Origin: Bacillota bacterium
GTDB taxonomy: Bacteria; Bacillota_A; Clostridia; Peptostreptococcales; Anaerovoracaceae
NCBI GenBank assembly: GCA_017457585.1
Contig: JAFTHD010000062.1
Span: 1-8,601, forward strand
Direction of reading: 5' to 3'
Length of the DNA: 8,601 bases
Shown: in pieces, positions 1-5,904 of the stretch
Position numbering within the stretch: the first letter of the stretch is position 1
Layout: the number at the start of each line of letters is the position of its first letter
Made by a program: the position numbers and the translations under genes
The notes under the pieces: generated by a model
The model's input: only the letters and a program-made list of their open reading frames with translations
The model's database searches: none
What the model was told of the DNA's origin: nothing

Positions 1-503
1 ACCATCATGTTGATTGTGTCACACTCGTCCAGTTCCTGAACAGCATGTCTTGCCATAACGCACATTACTCCAGGAGCTGAGCCGGTACCGATGATAGCAG
101 TCTTATCGTTTGCAGCAAATTCCTTGCCTATAACGTTGTACATGTAGTTTACACCGTTGATCCAGCTATGATACTCATCGACATCGTCAACGAGACCTTC
201 GCATGCTGAAAGGTCCTGATAGCATACGCCCATTTCCTTTGCGGCGATCAGTACGTTCGTCAGCAGGTGGAGAGGCATTGTTCCAACGATGAGTTCGCAA
301 CCTTCTGCCGCTTCCTTTATGGCTTCAACGCTTGATGCGTCAACCTGCTTCGGCGTTCCCTTCTTCATCAGTCTGCATACGGCTTCTGCAATCTCCATGC
401 TAAAGTCCGCGCAAATTACTTCTTCAATGTTCGGTTCTTCATCCAGTCTTCTGCAAATTGTTGAACCCTGTGCGCCACATCCGCACACCATTACTTTTTT
501 CAT
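1..503 (-). CDS. Saccharopine dehydrogenase-like NAD(P)-dependent oxidoreductase (3' part missing)
   Basis: The first 167 residues are visible; the C-terminal part lies beyond base 1. The protein opens with MKKVMVCGCGAQGS, a beta strand running into a GxGxxG-type dinucleotide-binding loop (residues 8-13). An acidic residue at the end of the second strand (ICADF, about residues 30-34) follows, as in Rossmann folds of the saccharopine dehydrogenase family. A second family-like stretch, GTGSAPGVMCVMA, lies near residues 139-151, where the catalytic domain begins. Family members reduce or oxidise amino acid-derived imines; many are not true saccharopine dehydrogenases, so the substrate is unknown. 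The ATG at 501-503 has a perfect AAGGAGG five bases upstream (509-515). It lies 39 bp downstream of the permease gene on the same strand with no terminator between them, so the two are almost certainly co-transcribed and probably act on the same compound. It is unusually cysteine-rich for such a short stretch. Confidence 0.82.
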   Translation of the reverse strand, partial: MKKVMVCGCGAQGSTICRRLDEEPNIEEVICADFSMEIAEAVCRLMKKGTPKQVDASSVEAIKEAAEGCELIVGTMPLHLLTNVLIAAKEMGVCYQDLSACEGLVDDVDEYHSWINGVNYMYNVIGKEFAANDKTAIIGTGSAPGVMCVMARHAVQELDECDTINMM

Positions 504-542
504 GTTTTCCTCCTTAAATAATGTGCCTTGAACTAACTAAGT

Positions 543-2318
543 CTATTTGCCTTCGGCTGCTTCCTCCGCAGCCTTTTTAGCTTCAATTTCTCTGTATATT
601 TCCTCTGCACCAGGCTCACCCGGGACGAATCCGTGGAGTTCTCTGATACGTTCATCGAGACTCTTCAGCCGCTCTTCCTTAAGGGCGTTGAGCGGAGCCC
701 TTTCGGTCTTATTGCCGATGTACCAAACGACTGCTCCTGCAACGATGAGTATGATTCCAAGCCACAGGCAGATGTTCAGCATACCTGTCCAGTTGCTGAA
801 GAGACCTTCCTCGTATTCGTCGAGATAGTACTCCGTACCGTAATCCGCTTCATACCATCTAAGAAACAGCCACCCGCCAAAGGACATGACGCCTGTAAAT
901 ACCATGTATCTGCCTATGTCGAGCAGATCCCCAAGTCCCAGCTTCGTCTTAGGATTGAGGGGATAAAGCTTCTCATCGTCAAGCACTCTGCCCTTGTATA
1001 CCAGTTTGCAGACGATGTATCCGATCAGTCCCAACGCGAGTACGACAAATCCGGTAACGAAATAATCCGAACCGTTTGTGTAGATACAGAACAGCGATAT
1101 GAATACAACGCATCCCGAGAAGGCAACGTATCCCAAAACGCCTCCCGGCATAGTCGTAAGACCAACTCTCTTTCTCGCCTCAACCGGATAACGCTTTCTG
1201 AAGATTACGATTATCACTACGAGTGCCAGATACATGTAGAGCTGAATCGGCGTCGTAGCCATTACCAGCGTAGTGAAGTCAAACTTGCATGTGATGATCG
1301 TGAATATTGCGAGCATGATAATGGACACGGTAGGGATTCCCCTCTTGTCCACTTTCTTCATGATCTTCGGGAACATGTGGTCATCCGCCATTACGAAGAA
1401 TGCCCTGGATCCATGCGCAATGTATGAGCAGAAAATGGAGCAGTTTGAGATAACTGCAACGATGACGAACATGAGTCCTGCCCATGAGCCCACGTGCTGA
1501 ATGAGAACATCTGCGTAGCCTACGTTTCCGCCGCCCTGTTCAACCGACCATGAATCCCATGCGCCGATTGCTGCCAGTGCTGCAAGGGTCGGCAAAATGT
1601 AACTCAGTGCGATGACAGGCTGCGCCACCCTCATGGCCTTCGGGATTACCTGAGGATTTGATACTTCCTCTGCCATGTTTGACATACATTCGAACCCTAT
1701 GAACATCCAGATGATTATGGCAATTCCGTCTCCAAAGGAGTGGAAGGCACCTTCTTCCGGATTGAATACAGGCTGCATCGGATTGAAGTTCCAGTTGGTG
1801 AAGCCTACGACAGCAACTGCCGCAAAAGCGATGAGCACGAGAACAGTAAAGAACGTTTCCAGCTTTTCCAGCCAGTCAAGGCCGATGATGTTTATTATCG
1901 TGAACAGTACAACAACGGCGATCTTCACTGCATAGGTGGCAACGGCATTCAGTTCGACGAACTTTGCCATATACCCTGCAACGAGGGCGCAGTACTGTGC
2001 CTGACAAAGCCACGTAGTAAGTCCGGACCAAAGTCCGATCTGCCATCCCCAGAATTCTCCGAACGCTTCCCTGCCCCACGAATAGATTCCGCCTTCGGCA
2101 GGAAGAATGGATCCCATCTCACTTACCATTTCACAAAGTGGGAATGACCAGATGAATGGGAACAGTATGAGCATGATAATCGTCGCTCCCGGTCCCGATG
2201 CGGAAATGGCTTCCTCGATTCCGAAAGCTCCCGCCGCAACAAACGGGTAGATCAGCGCAACTACTCCTATCGTCGACATCTTTTGTTTCTTTAGCGCTTT
2301 AGTATTTTTTTCGTCCAT
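543..2318 (-). CDS. APC-family amino acid permease with extended C-terminus
   Basis: A 591-residue integral membrane protein that should import an amino acid or amine, or exchange it. TM1 has the broken-helix glycine pattern of the APC superfamily (VAAGAFGIEEA, residues 27-37). The TM6-TM7 region carries the family-like FIGFECMSNMAEEVSNPQ (about 206-223). I count about 12 hydrophobic helices up to residue 440. An extra section follows: a soluble linker (441-467), a helix near 470-487, an acidic tyrosine-rich loop (489-504), a helix near 510-534 and a charged tail rich in Glu, Lys and Ala (537-591). Typical APC permeases are about 450-500 residues, so the last 100-150 residues are an addition. 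The ATG at 2316-2318 has AAGGAG nine bases upstream (2328-2333) and a closer GGAGG at 2322-2326. It is first in a leftward operon with the dehydrogenase and divergent from the membrane LuxR-type regulator. I could not find a convincing promoter for it. Substrate unknown. Confidence 0.9.
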   Translation of the reverse strand: MDEKNTKALKKQKMSTIGVVALIYPFVAAGAFGIEEAISASGPGATIIMLILFPFIWSFPLCEMVSEMGSILPAEGGIYSWGREAFGEFWGWQIGLWSGLTTWLCQAQYCALVAGYMAKFVELNAVATYAVKIAVVVLFTIINIIGLDWLEKLETFFTVLVLIAFAAVAVVGFTNWNFNPMQPVFNPEEGAFHSFGDGIAIIIWMFIGFECMSNMAEEVSNPQVIPKAMRVAQPVIALSYILPTLAALAAIGAWDSWSVEQGGGNVGYADVLIQHVGSWAGLMFVIVAVISNCSIFCSYIAHGSRAFFVMADDHMFPKIMKKVDKRGIPTVSIIMLAIFTIITCKFDFTTLVMATTPIQLYMYLALVVIIVIFRKRYPVEARKRVGLTTMPGGVLGYVAFSGCVVFISLFCIYTNGSDYFVTGFVVLALGLIGYIVCKLVYKGRVLDDEKLYPLNPKTKLGLGDLLDIGRYMVFTGVMSFGGWLFLRWYEADYGTEYYLDEYEEGLFSNWTGMLNICLWLGIILIVAGAVVWYIGNKTERAPLNALKEERLKSLDERIRELHGFVPGEPGAEEIYREIEAKKAAEEAAEGK

Positions 2319-2421
2319 AAGCCTCCTCTCCTTCTAACTCTTCTTACATATGTAATAAATTCCCAAAGTCTATCGTTAATGTCGTCTAACTCACATTACT
2401 TCATATTTTTAAGGGATATCC

Positions 2422-2456
2422 ATTACCCACGAGGATAGTCTTGCCAAAAACGAGTG
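2422..2456. repeat. Distal copy of a duplicated regulatory element (TACCCA box plus 11-mer)
   Basis: The box TACCCACGAGGATA (2424-2437) matches 11 of 14 positions of the box at 2471-2484, 47 bp away. It is followed by AAAAACGAGTG (2446-2456), which recurs exactly at 2491-2501. ATTACCCAC (2422-2430) also recurs inverted at 2478-2486. The sequence shows the duplication directly; that it is an operator is inferred from its place between a DNA-binding regulator and a divergent transport operon. Confidence 0.6.
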
Positions 2457-2469
2457 GATAAAGTGGATA
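2453..2469. repeat. Tandem AGTGGATA pair
   Basis: AGTGGATA occurs at 2453-2460 and again at 2462-2469, nine bases apart start to start, between the two larger repeat units. GGATA also occurs at 2414-2418 (inside the palindrome GGATATCC, 2414-2421) and at 2433-2437. Four copies in under 60 bp is suggestive of a second protein-binding motif, but the words are short and could be coincidence. Confidence 0.35.
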
Positions 2470-2470
2470 C

Positions 2471-2501
2471 TACCCAGGTGGGTAATACAAAAAAACGAGT
2501 G
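2471..2501. repeat. Proximal copy of the duplicated regulatory element, with an inverted TACCC/GGGTA palindrome
   Basis: TACCC at 2471-2475 and GGGTA at 2480-2484 form an inverted repeat with a four-base centre, followed by AAAAACGAGTG (2491-2501). Read as two abutting heptamers, TACCCAG and the inverted TACCCAC, each matches six of seven positions of the known NarL half-site TACYYMT, which is relevant because the adjacent regulator has a NarL/LuxR-type helix-turn-helix. The element covers the -35 region of the regulator promoter, a position suited to control of its expression. Operator function is inference. Confidence 0.6.
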
Positions 2502-2506
2502 TACTA

Positions 2507-2515
2507 TGTTATAAT
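2507..2515 (+). promoter_or_regulatory. Extended -10 promoter of the regulator, probably giving a leaderless mRNA
   Basis: TG-T-TATAAT: a perfect -10 hexamer at 2510-2515 with an extended TG at 2507-2508. No good -35 hexamer lies at the right distance (ACAAAA at 17 bp spacing), which is acceptable for extended -10 promoters. Only nine bases separate the hexamer from the ATG at 2525, so transcription should begin about 1-3 bases before the start codon or at it. No Shine-Dalgarno sequence is present. Confidence 0.7.
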
Positions 2516-2524
2516 CCACCTGCT

Positions 2525-3484
2525 ATGGAATCACATTTTATTTCAGGAACATACATATTTTCCCTATTATCGGTAATTCTTGGAATTGCCATCATAATCC
2601 TGATCGCATTGCGAAAAGAAAACAGGGGGTCTTCACTTTACAAAACCCTCCTGTTTTTCATGCTTTCAATATTTCTCTATGACGTACTGTTCTTTTACTT
2701 CTATTTTGCGGAAGTCGTTCAGGGAATTTATGCCATATCAAAACCTCTGCGAGTTGTAGACTACCTGATCTACGATTCCATATTCCTCATATGGCTCTTC
2801 TGCCTGAATCAACTTTCGGATCACATTGTAAAAAAGAAATACTACTGGATTTTCCCGGTGGCCGCGGCGAGAATCCTCTTCGGTGTAATCATCGCCTGCA
2901 CTACGGACGACTATTACAGTCTGCAGCCTTCCTCCTTTAGGACCGGGGTTCTGATCATTTCATCCGCATTTTGCCTCATGTCCATCGTGATGATCGGTAC
3001 GGTTGCGATGATGTCGATCAAAAATTCAGTCGATTCTATCAAAAAGCATTACATCGGTGCCGCGTCCATACTTCTCTGTCTTTGGGATGTACAGCAGCAG
3101 ACCGTTGAATACTCCCTGATAACGGGCAAATACATATCCGAGTGGGAATACGGCATAGCTGATACGACAGGGCCTACCATTTTTCTTACAGGACTGTTCA
3201 CATTCATCTATATTTTCAAGGCGGATTTCAGCCCCATATTCTATGCAGACAGCAAGAAGCCAAGCAGCATTGAAGAGGTTGCGGAGGAACACGGGCTTAC
3301 CGTCAGAGAACTGGATGTGCTCAAATTAGTCTACGAAGGGAAAAACAATCCCGAGATTGCAGAAGAGTTATTTATCTCAAGGAACACGGTGAAGAAACAC
3401 CTTCAGAACATCTACGAAAAATTCGACGTAAAGAGTCGTGCGGAACTGAATTATGTCATCAATCTAAAAAAAGAGAAGCGATAG
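2525..3484 (+). CDS. Membrane-bound LuxR/NarL-type one-component transcription regulator
   Basis: A 319-residue protein in two parts. Residues 1-236 contain about seven hydrophobic helices (approximately 10-30, 41-65, 80-97, 106-125, 141-163, 176-199 and 213-232) with short loops and no recognisable enzymatic or sensor domain. After a linker, residues 257-317 form a LuxR/GerE-type helix-turn-helix: LTVRELDVLKLVYEGKNNPE, then the recognition segment ISRNTVKKHLQNIYEK. No receiver domain is present, so it should sense its signal in or through the membrane and bind DNA while anchored. It is divergent from the permease/dehydrogenase operon and likely regulates it, and perhaps itself, through the repeats in the shared gap. 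The start is chosen because M1 precedes the first membrane helix directly, no better in-frame start exists, and a strong -10 sits just upstream. There is no ribosome binding site. The signal and the sign of regulation are unknown. Confidence 0.85.
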   Translation: MESHFISGTYIFSLLSVILGIAIIILIALRKENRGSSLYKTLLFFMLSIFLYDVLFFYFYFAEVVQGIYAISKPLRVVDYLIYDSIFLIWLFCLNQLSDHIVKKKYYWIFPVAAARILFGVIIACTTDDYYSLQPSSFRTGVLIISSAFCLMSIVMIGTVAMMSIKNSVDSIKKHYIGAASILLCLWDVQQQTVEYSLITGKYISEWEYGIADTTGPTIFLTGLFTFIYIFKADFSPIFYADSKKPSSIEEVAEEHGLTVRELDVLKLVYEGKNNPEIAEELFISRNTVKKHLQNIYEKFDVKSRAELNYVINLKKEKR

Positions 3485-3507
3485 CATTGAGCTAAAGCTT
3501 CTCTTTT
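3469..3507. terminator. thiI: Bidirectional terminator between the regulator and thiI
   Basis: AAAAGAGAAGC (3469-3479) pairs perfectly with GCTTCTCTTTT (3497-3507). Inside, TAGC (3482-3485) pairs with GCTA (3491-3494) around the loop ATTGA, leaving only a two-by-two internal bulge, so about 15 base pairs in all. On the minus strand the stem runs into seven T residues (3472 down to 3466), a strong signal for the thiI transcript. On the plus strand it ends TTTTGTGTTT, which fits the regulator transcript. The left arm lies in the last codons of the regulator and its TAG is within the hairpin. Confidence 0.85.
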
Positions 3508-3527
3508 GTGTTTACGATATTCTTTTC

Positions 3528-4679
3528 TTACTGCGGATATATATTAATGATTTCCTGCTTCTCGATGGCTGCGTCTATGAGCGCTTCACAGTCCAGTTTG
3601 CTCTCGGAGAGCAGGATTTTTTCCAGTTTCGGCTTGGTGACCGGATGCTTCGGAAGAAATACTGTGCAGCAATCCTCGTATGGCTGAATGGACGTTTCGA
3701 AGGTTCCGATTTCCTGCGCCTTATCCATGATGTCCACCTTATCCATTGCTATTAAAGGTCTCATAACCGGCATGCTTACCGATGCGTCGGTTACAACGAG
3801 GGCTTCAGCAGTCTGGCTTGCCACCTGCCCCAGGTTCTCACCGGTTATCAACATGTTGCATCCAGTTTCCTTTGCCAGCTTTTCGGCAATTCTCATCATG
3901 AAACGGCGCACGAGAATGGTCGTCTCCTCTTCAGGACAATTGGTAACGATCTGCTCCTGTATCGGGAGCAGGTTGATCACATGCATTTTGTATCTGCCGC
4001 AGTAGGTGGCAATCTGGGAGGCCAGTTCCTCCACCTTTTCCTGCGCCCTCTGGCTGGTGTACGGATATGAATGGAAGTGAACAGCCTCGATCAGCATGCC
4101 TCGCTTCGCCATCATCCATGTTGCTACAGGTGAGTCGATACCGCCGCTGAGAAGGGTCATTCCCTTTCCGTTGGTGCCGAGCGGCAGACCTCCGAAACCT
4201 GGAATCTTATCCTGGTATATGTATGACTTATCGTGTCTCACATCCACAAAGAGCAAACAGTCAGGATGGTGCACGTCTACTTTGAGCACCTTGCAGCCTT
4301 TCAGAACTGCCGCACCGATTCTCTTGCCTATATCCGGCGACTTAACAGGAAACGTCTTATCCGCCCGTTTCGCTTCCACTTTAAAGGTCTTGACGCCCCG
4401 CTCCTCTATGGCCTCCATGGTGCTCTCACACTCTATAGCAGGGCTTATGGAAGCCACGCCAAACACCTTTGAAATTTCCTTAATGATCGCCTGCTTATCC
4501 AGGTTTATGTCCGCTCTCACGAAGATGAGGCCTTCGTGGCGCTTCACCGACACCCCGTCGAATTTTCTCAGCAATTTCTTGATACGCTCTACCAGCATCC
4601 GCTCAAAGAAAGGCTTGTTCATTCCTTTGAGCGCTACTTCGCCGCACCTTACTATAAAAATATGTTCCGTTCTCTCCAT
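3528..4679 (-). CDS. thiI: tRNA sulfurtransferase ThiI (tRNA 4-thiouridine synthase), short form
   Basis: ThiI adenylates the target uridine of tRNA and exchanges oxygen for sulfur to make 4-thiouridine; in some bacteria it also supplies sulfur for the thiazole of thiamine. Counted from the ATG at 4677-4679 (383 residues), the order is an N-terminal ferredoxin-like region (IVRCGEVALKGMNKPFFE, about 9-26), a THUMP RNA-binding domain (about 55-160) and a PP-loop ATPase domain with SGGIDSPVATW (178-188). YEDCCTVFLPKHP (334-346) follows; its paired cysteines are candidates for carrying the persulfide. There is no C-terminal rhodanese domain, unlike the 482-residue E. coli enzyme but as in Bacillus-type ThiI. 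The reading frame is open up to a GTG at 4686-4688 touching the upstream stop, but AGGTGA at 4685-4690 fits the ATGs at 4680-4682 or 4677-4679 better. It is co-transcribed with the cysteine desulfurase, its likely sulfur donor. Confidence 0.95.
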   Translation of the reverse strand: MERTEHIFIVRCGEVALKGMNKPFFERMLVERIKKLLRKFDGVSVKRHEGLIFVRADINLDKQAIIKEISKVFGVASISPAIECESTMEAIEERGVKTFKVEAKRADKTFPVKSPDIGKRIGAAVLKGCKVLKVDVHHPDCLLFVDVRHDKSYIYQDKIPGFGGLPLGTNGKGMTLLSGGIDSPVATWMMAKRGMLIEAVHFHSYPYTSQRAQEKVEELASQIATYCGRYKMHVINLLPIQEQIVTNCPEEETTILVRRFMMRIAEKLAKETGCNMLITGENLGQVASQTAEALVVTDASVSMPVMRPLIAMDKVDIMDKAQEIGTFETSIQPYEDCCTVFLPKHPVTKPKLEKILLSESKLDCEALIDAAIEKQEIINIYPQ

Positions 4680-4688
4680 CATCTTCAC

Positions 4689-5852
4689 CTATCTGAAACT
4701 GCCCAGTCTCCTGAACCTGTTTACTGCTGCTGTAACCTTCTCAATAACTTCTTCTGTCTCATCCAGGGTGTTAAATCTTCCCAGGCTGAAACGAAGCGTT
4801 CCTTCTATGTCCTTCGGTTTTAAACCCATGGCGTCGAGCACGTGGCTCTGTCCCTTTTTGTTGGAAGAACAGGCCGATCCCGTTGACACGTAGATTCCTT
4901 CCTGTTCCAAAGTGTGCAGGAGCACTTCACCTCTCGTGCCCTTAAATGTAACATTCAGAACGGACGGACAACATTGGCCTGCTGCTTCCCCACACTCTTC
5001 GGGACTGTTAATCACGATATCCTTTATGCCTGCCTTAAATCCGTCAACCAGCTTCTGACGAATTTCTGTCATTCTCCTTACTTCTTCGCTTCGCGAATTT
5101 GCTGTGAGCTCTGCCGCAAGTCCAAAGCCTGCGATTCCTGCCACATTCTGTGTGCCCGATCTTCTGCCCTCTTCCTGGCCTCCGCCAAGTAGATATGCAG
5201 GCAGGTTCAGGTTCTTCCTCACGTAAAGGGCGCCCGTTCCCTTCGGTCCGTGTATCTTGTGGCCGCTTACGGAAATCATATCGGCCTTTGCCGGGAGATG
5301 CAGCTTACCGAAACTCTGCACGCAGTCGGAATGAAAGTACCCCGGAGATTTCTTCCTGTCCATGAGGTCTCTCACTTTTCCTACCGGCAACACAGTTCCG
5401 ACTTCGTTGTTCACATGCATGAGCGTAACCAGGATGGTCCTATCGTCAATGGCATGCTCAAGCTGGGATTCATCCAGCCTGCACTTGTCATCTACACCCA
5501 CGTAGACAACTTCAAATCCTTCCTGCTCAAGCCGCTTGCAGCACTCCAATACCGCAGGATGCTCGACCGCTGACGTGACAATCTTGTTTCCCTGCCTCTT
5601 CAGCGCCCTTGCTGCGCCGAATATGGCCGCATTGTCAGACTCTGTCCCGCAGGAAGTGAAGAACACGCTTCCTGCGGTTACGCCCATGGCTTTTGTCATC
5701 TGCTTACGGGCGTTCTTTATGGCTTTCTCAGCATCGACTCCAAGTTGATAGAGAGAAGACGGATTGCCGAAATCCTCTTCCATATACTGCACCATAAGCT
5801 GGGTTACCTGACTGTACTGTTTCGTTGTCGCGCTGTTATCCAAGTAAATCAT
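4689..5852 (-). CDS. nifS: Cysteine desulfurase (IscS/NifS family, class I)
   Basis: A PLP enzyme that converts cysteine to alanine and holds the released sulfur as a persulfide for transfer to partners. The 387-residue protein is full length. Visible motifs: the N-terminal YLDNSATT (3-10), HVNNEVGT (146-153), SVSGHKIHGPKG (194-205) with the PLP-binding lysine at 199, GGGQEEGRRSGTQN (223-236), and STGSACSS (323-330) with the catalytic cysteine at 328 in the mobile loop. The ATG at 5850-5852 has GGAGAA just upstream (5856-5861). The stop codon almost touches thiI, and such desulfurase-ThiI pairs are known to hand sulfur on directly (for example NifZ-ThiI in Bacillus subtilis), so tRNA thiolation is the likely main job. 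No iscR, iscU or suf gene adjoins it, making a general Fe-S cluster role here less supported. The symbol is family-level; iscS would be equally defensible. Only 18 bases separate its start codon from the rny terminator. Confidence 0.95.
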   Translation of the reverse strand: MIYLDNSATTKQYSQVTQLMVQYMEEDFGNPSSLYQLGVDAEKAIKNARKQMTKAMGVTAGSVFFTSCGTESDNAAIFGAARALKRQGNKIVTSAVEHPAVLECCKRLEQEGFEVVYVGVDDKCRLDESQLEHAIDDRTILVTLMHVNNEVGTVLPVGKVRDLMDRKKSPGYFHSDCVQSFGKLHLPAKADMISVSGHKIHGPKGTGALYVRKNLNLPAYLLGGGQEEGRRSGTQNVAGIAGFGLAAELTANSRSEEVRRMTEIRQKLVDGFKAGIKDIVINSPEECGEAAGQCCPSVLNVTFKGTRGEVLLHTLEQEGIYVSTGSACSSNKKGQSHVLDAMGLKPKDIEGTLRFSLGRFNTLDETEEVIEKVTAAVNRFRRLGSFR

Positions 5853-5870
5853 ATTTTCTCCGTTACGCTT

Positions 5871-5896
5871 AAAAAAGGCGGATCATTAAATCCGCC
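5871..5896 (-). terminator. rny: Intrinsic terminator of rny
   Basis: On the minus strand GGCGGAT (5896-5890) pairs perfectly with ATCCGCC (5883-5877) around a six-base loop, then runs into six T residues (5876-5871). The stem is GC-rich and begins eight bases after the rny stop codon. The cysteine desulfurase ATG is only 18 bases beyond the T run, so read-through, or a promoter within or before this hairpin, must serve the downstream pair. Confidence 0.88.
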
Positions 5897-5904
5897 TCTC
5901 TTAT

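Noticed and set aside
633..1427. A 264-codon open frame on the plus strand inside the permease gene
   Set aside because: It runs antisense to a clear membrane protein, its product is rich in charged residues with no recognisable domain, and no ribosome binding site was found. It is a shadow of the permease codon pattern.
2344..2355. Perfect 12-bp palindrome TTACATATGTAA upstream of the permease
   Set aside because: It is AT-rich and lies between the likely promoter area and the ribosome binding site. A palindrome of this composition is easily due to chance, and no second copy is nearby.
2438..2460. Possible sigma-54 promoter for the permease (TGGCAAG on the minus strand)
   Set aside because: The -24-like TGGCA is present but the -12 GC is absent at the required spacing, and no sigma-54 activator is nearby.
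4096..4893. A 265-codon plus-strand frame spanning parts of thiI and the desulfurase
   Set aside because: It crosses the junction of two well-supported genes on the opposite strand and has no family features.
5877..5896. The hairpin before the desulfurase as a riboswitch or T-box
   Set aside because: It is a simple seven-base-pair stem with a six-base loop and a T run. There is no room for an aptamer, so it is explained fully as the rny terminator.
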